Origin: Steroidobacter sp.
GTDB taxonomy: Bacteria; Pseudomonadota; Gammaproteobacteria; Steroidobacterales; Steroidobacteraceae
Assembly (NCBI GenBank): GCA_025929585.1
Contig: JAICPY010000006.1
Location: 1-64,000, forward strand
DNA length: 64,000 bases
Reading direction: 5' to 3'
Shown piece after piece: positions 31,409 to 41,771 of the stretch. How positions within the stretch are numbered: position 1 is the first letter of the stretch; every line of letters begins with the position of its first letter. Made by a program: the position numbers and the translations under genes. A model generated the notes under the pieces. That model was not told the origin of the DNA and ran no database searches. It saw only the letters and a list, made by a program, of their open reading frames with translations.

Positions 31409-33211
31409 TCAACTCAGCGTCGCTTCCTTGGTCCAACGAGGAGGCTCGGCGGTGAATGTCATCGTTTGATTCTGTACAGGGTGTGTGAAAGTGAGCTCCC
31501 ACGCATGCAAGCAAAGAGGTGCCGCATCCACATCGAGTGTCTGACTTTCTCCGAGAACATTGCCGATCAAATACGCCGGATCGCCACAGACCGGCAATCC
31601 GAGATGCCACAGATGCACGCGGATCTGATTCGTTCGTCCTGTCAGTGGCCGTGCTTCCAATAACGTCGTGCCGTCTGCAAAACGCTGCAGAACCTTGAAT
31701 TCCGTTCGTGCTCGCTGACCTGAGATTTCATCGACGATTCGTGAGCCGAGCTTGTGCGCTTCGACACTGATCGCAGCGTCGCATGCAAACTCATCCTGCG
31801 CGGGATTGCCTTGAACGCGTACCAAGTAGCGCTTTTGAACTTCGCCACGCGCGAACTGAGGCTGAATTAACCCGGCGAAATGTCTGGTGCGCGCAACGAC
31901 CACGACACCAGTCGTGTTCGCGTCCAATCGGTGCGAAGGCGCCGGCTTCTGCGGCCGATACAGCGCATCGAGAACGTATTTGAGCGTGTTGCGATAAAAG
32001 CGCCCTGCTCCATGCATCGGAAGCGGCGCGGGCTTGTTCAACACGATCAACGCTTCATCCTCGTGCAGGATCTCGATCCGCATGTTGACGTCAGGCTCGA
32101 TGACGCTGGGCAGCTTATGCAGGAATCGCTCGCCGCTTCGGACGATATGGTTGGCAGGTACCGGTACTCTTTCTGAGCTCAAAACCAAGCCGTGCGCGCA
32201 GCGTCGCTCCCATTCTTCGACAGGAATATGGCGCACGACGCGGCTCAGTGCATCGATCAACCTCTGGCCGTCGCACTCGGCGGGCACGTTGATCGGCTTG
32301 AAGTGATCGTGCGGCACGCTGCCCGGCAGCGGTACGATCAGCTCGCGCATCTCCTGATGGCGACGAGCAATCGTTGCCGCCATCTGCTCAGCCGGCGTCT
32401 TGAAGCAGTACGGACAACTCTTTCCAGGAACGAATCGCTCGTGCTGCTGCTCCTGCGGTGTCAGTGGACTACGACAATTCAAGCACTGCACGGAGCGGGT
32501 CTGATGCAGGCTAGGATCGAGCCCGGTCCGCTGATCGAACACGAAACATTCGCCGTCATAGTGCGCCCCGCCGCACTCCTCGAAGTACTTGAGAATGCCG
32601 CCTTCGAGCTGAAAGACATTCTTGAAGCCCACGCTCTCCATGAAGGGACCAGCCTTCTCGCAGCGAATGCCGCCGGTGCAGAACATGACCAGTGGTCGTT
32701 CTTTGAGCTCCGGCGATAGCTTGCTGACTGCTTCGGGAAATTCGCGGAAGTGATCGACGCCGATCGGCAATGCGTGCTTGAACGTCCCGAGCTTCACTTC
32801 GTAGTTGTTGCGAGTATCCAGCAACGTGATCTCGCGCCCTTCGTCGAGCCAGCGCTTGAGCTCCTTCGGCGGTAACTTAGGCGAGGTCCGGCGCGCCGGT
32901 TCGATGCCTTCGATACCGAACGCAATGATCTCCTTCTTCAAACGCACGAGCATGCGACGAAACGGCTGATGATCCGTTTCCGAGTACTTCGCTTGCAAAT
33001 CCTCGAGCCCCGGCCAGCTGCGGAACTCCTCGAGCAACGACTCGATGCGCGGCGCATCTCCAGCAACGAATAGATTGATGCCCTCCGGGCTCAGAAGAAT
33101 GGTGCCTTTGAGATCCCATTCCTTACAGCGCGCTTGCAGATGCGCTCGCTTCAGCTTCAGGTCCGACAGCGGTAGGAATCTGTATGCAGCAATATTGATC
33201 GTGGGCTTCAT
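31409..33211 (-). CDS. Fusion: rhodanese-type tRNA uridine(34) hydroxylase-like (TrhO/YceA) + RluA-family pseudouridine synthase
   Basis: N-terminal ...VMFCTGGIRCEKAGPFMESVGFKNVFQLEGGILKYFEECGG; Cys-rich CLNC/CPYC; C-terminal PSHRLDANTTGVVVVARTR...RPLTGRTNQIRVHLWHLGLPVCGDPAY. Confidence 0.92.
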   Translation of the reverse strand: MKPTINIAAYRFLPLSDLKLKRAHLQARCKEWDLKGTILLSPEGINLFVAGDAPRIESLLEEFRSWPGLEDLQAKYSETDHQPFRRMLVRLKKEIIAFGIEGIEPARRTSPKLPPKELKRWLDEGREITLLDTRNNYEVKLGTFKHALPIGVDHFREFPEAVSKLSPELKERPLVMFCTGGIRCEKAGPFMESVGFKNVFQLEGGILKYFEECGGAHYDGECFVFDQRTGLDPSLHQTRSVQCLNCRSPLTPQEQQHERFVPGKSCPYCFKTPAEQMAATIARRHQEMRELIVPLPGSVPHDHFKPINVPAECDGQRLIDALSRVVRHIPVEEWERRCAHGLVLSSERVPVPANHIVRSGERFLHKLPSVIEPDVNMRIEILHEDEALIVLNKPAPLPMHGAGRFYRNTLKYVLDALYRPQKPAPSHRLDANTTGVVVVARTRHFAGLIQPQFARGEVQKRYLVRVQGNPAQDEFACDAAISVEAHKLGSRIVDEISGQRARTEFKVLQRFADGTTLLEARPLTGRTNQIRVHLWHLGLPVCGDPAYLIGNVLGESQTLDVDAAPLCLHAWELTFTHPVQNQTMTFTAEPPRWTKEATLS

Positions 33212-33346
33212 CAGTAAACCGGGCCGGGGACGCTCATTCGTACGAAAAGGCCGGCATTCTATTGTGGTTCGGCTGACACAGCTATCAACCAGATCCCCAA
33301 AACGGCCGAATGCTCCAAAGGTACGCCATCGTTTGGATTCGGCCCG

Positions 33347-34705
33347 CTATTCACCACCCCAATGCGCAGTGGGAGTTTCGACAGCGCTCTGTGACTTGAA
33401 GACCTCCCCGCCCTTCATCACGAACTCCACGTTCTCGAGGACGCGAATATCTGCGAGCGGGTCGCCCCGCACGGCAATGAGATCCGCATACTGATCAACG
33501 GCGATCGCGCCTAGCTCGTGCTTCATTCCCAATGCATCCGCGCCATTGATAGTCGCCGCTTGGATCGCTTGCATGGGAGTCATCCCGTAGCGAATCATGA
33601 TCGCGAGTTGCTTCGGGCTATCCCCGTGGCGATGCACGCCGGTGTCCGTGCCCATCGTTAGTTTGATGCCAAGGTCCACCGCTTTGCGAAAACTCTCGCG
33701 CTGAATTTCGGCGATCTCACGATCTTTGCGCAGGAATTCTTCGAGCTCGCCGCGCTTCGGTCCCTCGCGCTGCGTATATTCGGTATTGTAAATATCCATA
33801 GACAAGTAGGTACCAGCTTGCTTTGCGAGCTTCAGTCCCTCAGCGTCGATCAAGCTTGCGTGTTCAACGGTATCCACACCTGCGCGAATCGCGACTTTGA
33901 TGCCATCGGCGCCATGCGCATGTACGGCCACTTTGCGTCCGTGCATATGTGCTTCGTCGACCAATGCCTCCACTTCCGCTGCCGTGTATTGTTGGCCACC
34001 GACTTTTGTGCCTTTCGAGAACACCCCGCCCGTTCCGCAGTATTTGATCAGATCGGCACCGTACTTCACGTTGCGCCGAACCGCGCGACGAACACCCTCG
34101 ATGCCATCGGCGACCCCGTCGGATGAATGTGCGAACTCGGGTGCCAACATGTTGTCATCGCAGTGTCCGCCGGTAATGCCAAGCGAAGGACCTGCGACGA
34201 ACATGCGAGGTCCTGGCACATCGCCCGCATTGATTGCATCTCGAAGCGCAACATCCGTAAAGCCTTCAGCGCCGACATCTCGAATCGTGGTCACCCCGGC
34301 GAGCAATGTCTTACGCGCGTTGGCAGCGCCAATCAGTGCCACCCGCGGCAAAGACAAACCGTATGCGTGATATGGAGGAAGCTCTGGATCGACCGTCACG
34401 TGAGTGTGGGTGTCGATCAGGCCGGGCAGTACCGTATACGAGGAGAGATCGATGATCTGCGCGCCACTCGGCAACGGCACCTCTTCAGCCGATCCCACCG
34501 CCTGGATGCGATCGTTGCGAATCACAATGATCTGATTCTCCAAGATGCGTCCGCTATTCACATCGACCATTCGACCGGCTCGAAGGACACGAATTGTGGC
34601 GGCTTCGGACGCATGTGATGCCGATGCGAGCAAGGCGCTCGTTGCGACGAGAGCAAAGAGGATCGAGTGCATGCTACGAGACTCCGTACGAGGTGCTGCG
34701 ATCAT
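33347..34705 (-). CDS. Secreted amidohydrolase (imidazolonepropionase-like / Xaa-Pro dipeptidase-type)
   Basis: Signal peptide; LPGLIDTHTHV, KVAVHAHGADGIKVAIRAGVDTVEHAS, LTMGTDTGVHRHGD. Confidence 0.88.
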   Translation of the reverse strand: MIAAPRTESRSMHSILFALVATSALLASASHASEAATIRVLRAGRMVDVNSGRILENQIIVIRNDRIQAVGSAEEVPLPSGAQIIDLSSYTVLPGLIDTHTHVTVDPELPPYHAYGLSLPRVALIGAANARKTLLAGVTTIRDVGAEGFTDVALRDAINAGDVPGPRMFVAGPSLGITGGHCDDNMLAPEFAHSSDGVADGIEGVRRAVRRNVKYGADLIKYCGTGGVFSKGTKVGGQQYTAAEVEALVDEAHMHGRKVAVHAHGADGIKVAIRAGVDTVEHASLIDAEGLKLAKQAGTYLSMDIYNTEYTQREGPKRGELEEFLRKDREIAEIQRESFRKAVDLGIKLTMGTDTGVHRHGDSPKQLAIMIRYGMTPMQAIQAATINGADALGMKHELGAIAVDQYADLIAVRGDPLADIRVLENVEFVMKGGEVFKSQSAVETPTAHWGGE

Positions 34706-34740
34706 ACTTGAGCTCTGCGGTACGCACGTATCGGCGTCGA

Positions 34741-35139
34741 TCAGGGGCTTTGGATGTCACCATCCACATAGAGCCACCTTCCACTCTCCAGGACGAAGCG
34801 GCTGCGTTCATGCAGGCGCCGGGCTGAAGCACCCCCGATACGATAACGTGCGACGAACTCCACCTCTGCGGATGTTTCGCTCGTCGAGCGAGCGTCGAGT
34901 ATTCGTAACCCTAGCCACTTTTGAAAGCGGTCGAACTCGCAGGATGGCGGGCGTGTATCCGGGTGCCAAGTGTCGAGTAGGTAGCGTTCGTTGCACATCA
35001 CGAAGGCGCAATAGCGCGATCGCATCAATGCTTGTGCGCTCGTTGCGGATTCACCCGCATGCAAACGAGCACAGCATGCCTGGTACGATAGATTCGATCC
35101 GCAAGGGCATTGAATGTTCGCATTCACCACTGCAGTCAA
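34741..35139 (-). CDS. YchJ-family protein (SEC-C motif)
   Basis: CPCGSNLSYQACCARLHAGE...ALMRSRYCAFVMCNERYLLDTWHPDTRP. Confidence 0.9.
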   Translation of the reverse strand: MTAVVNANIQCPCGSNLSYQACCARLHAGESATSAQALMRSRYCAFVMCNERYLLDTWHPDTRPPSCEFDRFQKWLGLRILDARSTSETSAEVEFVARYRIGGASARRLHERSRFVLESGRWLYVDGDIQSP

Positions 35140-35243
35140 CTACGCGCGAATCTTCGATGCAAGCTCAGATGCTCTTTGCGACCCGGATAGCTCGAGCGCG
35201 ATACTAGCTTCCCGAGTGCATGAAACGCAGCAGGAAACTTGCC

Positions 35244-35594
35244 ATGGCCACGTTCACCATCTACCACAATCCACGATGCAGCAAGAGCCGCGCAACCCTC
35301 GCGCTGCTGCAAGAGCACGGCATCGAGCCACGCGTGGTCGAATACCTGAAAGCTCCGCCAAGCGCAGCAGAGCTCAAGAAGATACTTGGGTATCTAGACA
35401 TGAAGCCTGAGCAGCTGGTACGTAAGAGCGAGGAGATCTACAAGGCGAACTTCGCGCGCAAAACGCTGACGGACACACAGTGGATCGACGCGATGGTCGC
35501 GCATCCGATACTCATCGAACGACCGATCGTGGTCAGCGATCGAAAGGCCGTTCTGGGTCGCCCACCTGAAAATGTGCTGGCGCTTCTGGAATAA
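35244..35594 (+). CDS. Arsenate reductase (glutaredoxin)-like, ArsC/YfgD family
   Basis: MATFTIYHNPRCSKSRATLALLQEHGIEPRVVEYLK...HPILIERPIVVSDRKAVLGRPPE. Confidence 0.92.
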   Translation: MATFTIYHNPRCSKSRATLALLQEHGIEPRVVEYLKAPPSAAELKKILGYLDMKPEQLVRKSEEIYKANFARKTLTDTQWIDAMVAHPILIERPIVVSDRKAVLGRPPENVLALLE

Positions 35595-35675
35595 ACGACT
35601 TCAGGCGATCTCCGATAGGGAACTACGCCGCACCTTCAACGTTCAAGTAGCGTCGGCTCTCAACCGAGGTGCAAC

Positions 35676-36062
35676 ATGCGTCGTGCAACTGTGTTCCTCA
35701 GCTGGGCCACGGCATCGGCCCTCACAATCGGATCGGTGGGTGAAGGCTTTGCCGCAGAGCCCGGTCAGGTGACCTTCAACAATCGCTGCCGGACCTGCCA
35801 TTCAGTACGAGAAGGCGATAATCGGCTCGGACCTTCGCTCCACAACATCTTCGGCGCCAAGGCCGGTTCGTCCTCCGGCTTCCAAGCGTACTCGCAGGCA
35901 ATGCGCAACTCCGGCATCGTCTGGAACGAGGAGACGTTGAACAAGTTCATCGAGAATCCCGATGCTCTCGTTCCGGGCAACAACATGAAACCCTACCCTG
36001 GCATTCAAGACGAAGCAGAGCGCAAGGAAATCGTGAACTACTTGAAGGCGGCGAAGGAGTGA
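35676..36062 (+). CDS. Periplasmic class I cytochrome c
   Basis: Signal peptide; CRTCHSVREGDNRLGPSLHNIFG...GNNMKPYPGI. Confidence 0.92.
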   Translation: MRRATVFLSWATASALTIGSVGEGFAAEPGQVTFNNRCRTCHSVREGDNRLGPSLHNIFGAKAGSSSGFQAYSQAMRNSGIVWNEETLNKFIENPDALVPGNNMKPYPGIQDEAERKEIVNYLKAAKE

Positions 36063-36066
36063 CGAT

Positions 36067-36423
36067 CTAAAAGATTGCACGCACCAGCCATTCCCCCAGC
36101 GTGCCAATCGCGGACATCATCAACGCGCCGCCCAATGCCCATCCAAAGCTATCGATCTTCAGATGGTCGGTCAGCTTATCCGTCAGTACCAGCAGAATGG
36201 CATTGATGATCCAGCGAGTAATGAAGGCCAGGAGCCACGCAATACCCAACGTCGCGACCGTGAACACGGCGAACAACAGCCAGCCCAGCAAGAAGTTCAA
36301 CACGCCGAAGATCGCCGCTACCAATAACGCGCTTTTCGGTCCTTTGACGTGAAACCCGGGCAGCAATGCGTCCGTCACCCAGACGGCAAGCGAAAGAATC
36401 AACCACGAGAGAATCAAGCTCAT
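36067..36423 (-). CDS. Phage holin family (DUF, four-TM) membrane protein
   Basis: MSLILSWLILSLAVWVTDALLPGFHVKGPKSALLVAAIFGVLNFLLGWLL. Confidence 0.75.
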   Translation of the reverse strand: MSLILSWLILSLAVWVTDALLPGFHVKGPKSALLVAAIFGVLNFLLGWLLFAVFTVATLGIAWLLAFITRWIINAILLVLTDKLTDHLKIDSFGWALGGALMMSAIGTLGEWLVRAIF

Positions 36424-36438
36424 TGTTGGTGCTCCTTC

Positions 36439-37653
36439 TTACTGAGCCATAGTCCGGAAGTGCAGCTTTGGACCATCACCCCTTCTGTTCTCGGAGGCGT
36501 AGACCGATCCTGTTAGAGCGCCTAACGGTCGGATGAGAAGTCCTTTGGTCCTTCCATCGAGAAGGCGCTGCATCGTAGGCCGTTGCAAGGTGAAGTACGC
36601 CTTCTCCCCGGGTTTGGCTGCCAGCTCGAGGTCGATAGCCATCTGAGTATTGAATACGTCTTCGTAATTGCGTCCCTGCATTAGGCTCTCGTAGGTCACG
36701 CTCTTCTGATCCCAGTTTTCATCGCCGCCGATGATTTCGATCACGCGGACTTTGCCGAATTCCTCGCCCAAATCCTTGCCGATGCCTTCGACGTAATTGC
36801 CACCGATCGGAAGGGAGTGCGTCGTGAGCTCCAACAAGCCCGGGCCCTCGACCATCGAGCCACGCTGCTTCGCCAAATCCCATCTCAATACGATCCATTG
36901 ATTGGAAGCGACCGTCAGCACCTGAGCTGATCCATCGCGTTCTTCTACGCGCCAATCGTTGAAATTGACCTGCGGGAAATCCAAATTGATTACGCTATCG
37001 TGGGCCACATCGAGGTGATTGGTATACGTAGTCAGGGCAGGAATATCGGGATGATAGATTAGCGGCTCGCCTTTATCCGGCCTCGCCTGATCGCGGCGGA
37101 CGACGTCGGCTCGATAATAGTCGACATCGACGTAGTACTCGCCAGGCCCCCAATCGGTCACGCAGAATTGCACGAATACGGTATCGCCCGGCACCGCATC
37201 GAAATCCTTCGTCGTCATGCTGATGGTGTGCCAATCAGATGTGTTCGCCAGTTCGTACTCGCGCAGGTGTTCGTGATAGTTCGTCGTGCGCTGCGTGTTG
37301 ATCATGAAGTTAACGCGTCGCGGTGCATGGCTGCCGCGCACACGTGCTTCGACGCGTAATTCGTAAGCAGGGTCGGCCAGTTTTTTCATGTCCAACGAGG
37401 CAGTGATGTCGCGCTTGATGAATGTCCACCAAACGCCGTACTTATCCGTCGTTGCATCCACCTTGTAGCGTATGAACCCTTCCTTCTGCTCGATCTGCAT
37501 CGTAGGCGTGCCATCGCCCGTCACCTGAAACCAACCCTCGAGTTTGGGTCCATCGAACTGATCGATGAACTGTGCTTGCACGAGCGTTGGAGATGCAAGA
37601 AGGAACAGCACAAACAAGAAACAGCGTGAATTGGATGGCATCGTTATCGTCAC
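36439..37653 (-). CDS. Secreted hypothetical protein
   Basis: Signal peptide (FVLFLLASPTLVQAQ) plus beta-rich sequence IDQFDGPKLEGWFQVTGDGTPTMQIEQKEGFIRYKVDA. Confidence 0.65.
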   Translation of the reverse strand: MTITMPSNSRCFLFVLFLLASPTLVQAQFIDQFDGPKLEGWFQVTGDGTPTMQIEQKEGFIRYKVDATTDKYGVWWTFIKRDITASLDMKKLADPAYELRVEARVRGSHAPRRVNFMINTQRTTNYHEHLREYELANTSDWHTISMTTKDFDAVPGDTVFVQFCVTDWGPGEYYVDVDYYRADVVRRDQARPDKGEPLIYHPDIPALTTYTNHLDVAHDSVINLDFPQVNFNDWRVEERDGSAQVLTVASNQWIVLRWDLAKQRGSMVEGPGLLELTTHSLPIGGNYVEGIGKDLGEEFGKVRVIEIIGGDENWDQKSVTYESLMQGRNYEDVFNTQMAIDLELAAKPGEKAYFTLQRPTMQRLLDGRTKGLLIRPLGALTGSVYASENRRGDGPKLHFRTMAQ

Positions 37654-37815
37654 GAATCAAGGTGGAGTCCGAAGGGTAACACTCGGCATCCGTAGACTCA
37701 CCAAGCTCGAGCCAACTATGGGCAGGAGTCGTATCCTGCAGGGGGCCCGCACCATTTGTGACACGAGAACACCGCTGCCATCGAAAGGGCGGCGTTCGAG
37801 CGCGATCTGCTACCG

Positions 37816-38868
37816 TCAATCGAGTACGCGATGCACTTGCACAGGCGCCGGGCTTCTTTCCGCGAACATGCCATTCCAATAAGGATAGTAGGGATACGGC
37901 GGTGTGACTTCGCTCGCCTTGTCGAGCTTCGCCACTTGGGCGGGCGTCAGTGACCAGCCGACCGCGCCCAAGTTATCCGTGAGTTGAGTTTCATTGCGTG
38001 CACCTATGAGGACCGTCGATACCGTCGGTCGCCGCAGCAGCCAGTTGATCGCCACTTGCGGAATGCTTTTCGAGACCTCCTCGGCCACTTCATCGAGCGT
38101 CTCGACCACTCGATAGAGCAACTCCTGATCTACTGGAGGAGCGAACCTCTGAGTTTCGTGCAAGCGGCTGAATGCGGGCAATGGCTGGCCGCGTCGAATC
38201 TTACCTGTGAGCCTTCCCCAGCCGAGTGGGCTCCAGACCACTGCACCCACGCCCTGATCCAGTGCGAGCGGCATGAGCTCCCATTCGTAGTCTCGTCCTA
38301 AGAGAGAATAGTAGGTCTGATGAGCAACGATGGGTTCCAGTCCCCGGTGCGCCGAAATGCCCATCGCCTTCATGAGCTGCCACCCTGAAAAGTTGGATGC
38401 ACCGATGTATCGGACCTTACCCGAACGCACCAAAGTATCGAGCGTGCTCATCATCGTCTCGAGGCGAGTCATCGCATCGAACTGATGGATTTGAAGCAAA
38501 TCGATGTAATCGGTGTCGAGGCGTCGCAATGCCTGCTCGACGCCACGCACAAGATGGTGCCGCGATGCGCCGGCATCGTTTGCCCCAGCGCCGACTCGCA
38601 ATCCGATCTTGCTCGAGATGATCGCCTCTTGGCGCCGGCCTTTCAGCGCCGCGCCGAGAATCTCTTCGGATGCGCCGTCCGAGTAGACATCCGCCGTGTC
38701 GAAGAAAGTCGCACCTGCTTCGAGGGCCAGGCTCACCAAACCTCGCGCCTGCTCGACATCCGTTTTTCCCCAAGCGCTGAACAGCGGGCCCTTTCCGCCG
38801 AACGTACCGGTTCCAAAGCCCAGAGCCGGCACTTTGAATCCGGAGGTTCCGAGATACCGATATTCCAT
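37816..38868 (-). CDS. Aldo/keto reductase
   Basis: MEYRYLGTSGFKVPALGFGTGTFGG, FFDTADVYSDGASEEILG, DYIDLLQIHQFD. Confidence 0.94.
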   Translation of the reverse strand: MEYRYLGTSGFKVPALGFGTGTFGGKGPLFSAWGKTDVEQARGLVSLALEAGATFFDTADVYSDGASEEILGAALKGRRQEAIISSKIGLRVGAGANDAGASRHHLVRGVEQALRRLDTDYIDLLQIHQFDAMTRLETMMSTLDTLVRSGKVRYIGASNFSGWQLMKAMGISAHRGLEPIVAHQTYYSLLGRDYEWELMPLALDQGVGAVVWSPLGWGRLTGKIRRGQPLPAFSRLHETQRFAPPVDQELLYRVVETLDEVAEEVSKSIPQVAINWLLRRPTVSTVLIGARNETQLTDNLGAVGWSLTPAQVAKLDKASEVTPPYPYYPYWNGMFAERSPAPVQVHRVLD

Positions 38869-38977
38869 ATACGCTCCTCAATAACGACGTGGTTCGATGA
38901 GGCGAAAACTACGGCCTATCGCAGCGTGATAAAAGAACGGCACTGAAGAATCAGTTTTTGCATTTCATTGAAGATCC

Positions 38978-39922
38978 ATGGATCGCATCGAAGACTTCCG
39001 CTTGTTTTTGCGCGTACTCGATCTAGGGTCGATCAGTGGCGCCGCGCGCAGCCTCGATATCTCCGCCGCGGCCGCAAGCCAAAGGCTCAAGCGGCTCGAG
39101 GCAGCGTTGGGCGTGCGTCTGTTTCATCGCACGACACGTCAATTGCGAGTCACCGTCGATGGTATTGCACTCGCTGAGCAAGGACGTTCACTGATCGAGG
39201 ATCTGGAAGCACTCACCAGCGGTCTTCGCAAGAGTGCGCTCGACGTTGCAGGTACCTTGCGAGTGACCGTGCCGGCCGCTTTCGGCCGGCAATATCTCTC
39301 GCCGCGATTGCCTGGATTTCTCGCGCGTCATCCTAATTTGAAGCTGGCGATGGATTTGAATGACCAAATACAAGACCTGGTGGGTGAAGGATTCGACGTC
39401 GCCATCCGCATTGGCCAAGTCGATGCGCCGAATCTGATCGCTCGGCGACTGGCGAGCAATCGCCGCGTCCTATGCGCTTCGCCGGATTACCTGAAGAAGC
39501 GCGGCACGCCGCAACGGCCTCAGGATCTCGTAGAGCACGATTGTTTGCTGATGTTCGGAAACAAAGGCGTGCGCGATACCTGGATATTTCGCGGGAACGA
39601 TGGCAAGCAGATTACCGTGCGAGTACGAGGCCGCATCGAGACCAACATGGGCGAAGTCGTTCGCGATGCCGCACTGGCGGGGCTGGGTATCTCGCTGCAT
39701 TCCACTTGGCATATCTGCGAGGATCTAACGGCTGGACGTCTGCGGATCGTGCTACCCGAATACGAACTCCCCGAAAGTGCCATTTACGCGGTCATGCCGC
39801 CTAGACGTCTCGTGCTACCGCGTGTGAGAGCGTTCATCGATGATCTGACCGAGTACTTGGGTGATGTACCTCCGTGGGAGCGCAAGCTCAAGCAGCGAGT
39901 GCGATCGAAAATCGCTCGATAA
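38978..39922 (+). CDS. LysR-family transcriptional regulator
   Basis: MDRIEDFRLFLRVLDLGSISGAARSLDISAAAASQRLKRLEAALGVRLFHRTTR; divergent from the aldo/keto reductase. Confidence 0.94.
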   Translation: MDRIEDFRLFLRVLDLGSISGAARSLDISAAAASQRLKRLEAALGVRLFHRTTRQLRVTVDGIALAEQGRSLIEDLEALTSGLRKSALDVAGTLRVTVPAAFGRQYLSPRLPGFLARHPNLKLAMDLNDQIQDLVGEGFDVAIRIGQVDAPNLIARRLASNRRVLCASPDYLKKRGTPQRPQDLVEHDCLLMFGNKGVRDTWIFRGNDGKQITVRVRGRIETNMGEVVRDAALAGLGISLHSTWHICEDLTAGRLRIVLPEYELPESAIYAVMPPRRLVLPRVRAFIDDLTEYLGDVPPWERKLKQRVRSKIAR

Positions 39923-40064
39923 GGGAGGCGCCGCCGAAGTGCCCCGTTACTTAACGACTCACTGCCGGTGCCCGATCATGAATCCCAATGTGCCATGTCG
40001 ATTTGAACGTCTCTGCTTCGTATAAGAGGTGACCTTTCGAGTCCAACCCATCCATGGAGCATCG

Positions 40065-40418
40065 ATGAAAAAATACTTACTGAGTATCTATCAACCGGGC
40101 GATGGATCCCCTCCTCCGCCAGAAGTCTTAGGACCCGTGATGAAAAGGATCTATGCACTACACGATGAGATGAAGGACGCAGGGACCCTCGTGTTCACCG
40201 GGGGACTTCACGCTCCGAGCACTGCTACCGTGCTGCATGAAAAGAACGGTGAGATGCTAATCACCGATGGTCCATACATCGAAGGTAAGGAGCACTTGGG
40301 CGGCTTCACGATCATCCAAGCTCCGGATCTCGACTCAGCTCTAGAATGGGGCCGAAAACTAGCTGCGGCTGTGACGCTTCCGGTCGAAGTCCGCCCGCTT
40401 CACGAATCGGCCGGCTGA
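40065..40418 (+). CDS. YCII-related (DGPF-domain) protein
   Basis: [13 protein letters not shown]...[37 protein letters not shown]. Confidence 0.9.
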   Translation: MKKYLLSIYQPGDGSPPPPEVLGPVMKRIYALHDEMKDAGTLVFTGGLHAPSTATVLHEKNGEMLITDGPYIEGKEHLGGFTIIQAPDLDSALEWGRKLAAAVTLPVEVRPLHESAG

Positions 40419-40425
40419 TCTTTGC

Positions 40426-41655
40426 ATGGGCAGCGAGGTCAGTCTCGATCTGATCGAGCAGGTCTTCCAACAGGAGTACGGCCGCGCCGTATCGGTTCTA
40501 GTGCGCGTGTGCGGCAACATCGACGATGCCCAAGAGGCTGTCCAAGATGCCTTCGCAGAAGCGGTACAACGCTGGCCCACTATGGGCGTGCCACCCAGTC
40601 CCGCCGGCTGGATCATCACGACTGCACGCAATCGTGCGATCGATCGCCATCGCCGAGATGCGTCGCGTGATGCAAGACATGCTCAGGCAATGCTGTTGCA
40701 GGAGTCACTGGGCTCACCTGATGACGAAGATCTGATGCGCGATGACTATCTTCGATTGATCTTCACCTGCTGCCATCCCGCCTTGGCGATGAACGCTCAA
40801 GTGGCGCTCACACTGAGATTGATCGGTGGACTCACAACAGCTGAGATCGCTCGTGCTTTTCTGTTACCGGAGCCAACGATGGCGCAGCGTCTCGTCCGCG
40901 CAAAGGGCAAAATTCGAGACGCCGGTATTCCGTATCGCGTCCCACTGGCAACCGATCTTCCGGCGCGCCTTCATTCGGTGCTCGCTGTCATCTATCTGAT
41001 ATTCAATGAAGGCTACACGGCAAGCGCAGGTCCGCAACTAGTGCGAGAGCAGTTGTGCGGCGAAGCGATTCGATTAGGTCGTCTCTTGGCCGATCTCATG
41101 CCGCAAGAACCCGAGGTGCTTGGCTTATTGGCGCTCATGCTGCTCAATGAGGCTCGTCGCTTTGCGCGCGTCGGCGCACAGGGTGAGCTCGTACCGCTAG
41201 CGGATCAGGACCGCACCCGTTGGGATCGAGGTCTGATCGATGAAGGTCAAGCAATCGTTCGACACTGCGTGCGCCGCAATCAACCGGGGATTTACCAGCT
41301 TCAAGCGGCGATTGCCGCAGTGCATTGCAGCGCGCCGAATGTACGAGCGACTGACTGGAAGTCGATCCTGAACATGTACGACCAACTGCTTGCCATCGGC
41401 CCAAATCCGATCGTCGCCTTGAATCGCGCCGTCGTAGTCGCTGAGCTCGAAGGTCCAGCGGCCGCTTTATCGATCATCGAAAGCCACCCACTCACGCACT
41501 ACTACCTCTACCACGCCATTCGCGCCGACCTGCTCCGACGACTGGGCCGCGATTCGGAAGCTGCTCTCGCCTACGATACGGCCATTGCAAGCACGCAGAA
41601 CAGTGCAGAACGTGACTTTCTAAGTCGCCGCCGCAACGTGATCGCTGACTCTTAG
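40426..41655 (+). CDS. ECF sigma factor with long C-terminal domain (ECF42-like)
   Basis: [90 protein letters not shown]-terminal domain. Confidence 0.92.
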   Translation: MGSEVSLDLIEQVFQQEYGRAVSVLVRVCGNIDDAQEAVQDAFAEAVQRWPTMGVPPSPAGWIITTARNRAIDRHRRDASRDARHAQAMLLQESLGSPDDEDLMRDDYLRLIFTCCHPALAMNAQVALTLRLIGGLTTAEIARAFLLPEPTMAQRLVRAKGKIRDAGIPYRVPLATDLPARLHSVLAVIYLIFNEGYTASAGPQLVREQLCGEAIRLGRLLADLMPQEPEVLGLLALMLLNEARRFARVGAQGELVPLADQDRTRWDRGLIDEGQAIVRHCVRRNQPGIYQLQAAIAAVHCSAPNVRATDWKSILNMYDQLLAIGPNPIVALNRAVVVAELEGPAAALSIIESHPLTHYYLYHAIRADLLRRLGRDSEAALAYDTAIASTQNSAERDFLSRRRNVIADS

Positions 41656-41771
41656 TTCTTTACTCACCTTTCGTTCCCTCACTGGTTGCCGTCATATCGA
41701 GGCGATGTCGATCTTCGCGTTTGCCGTTCGTATAAGGATCAGATCGGGCAGATCTGCGATCGGAGAGAGGA

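Noticed and set aside
36067-36423. 'Phage holin family' gene as evidence of a prophage
   Set aside because: This four-TM family is common in chromosomes and no other phage genes are nearby.
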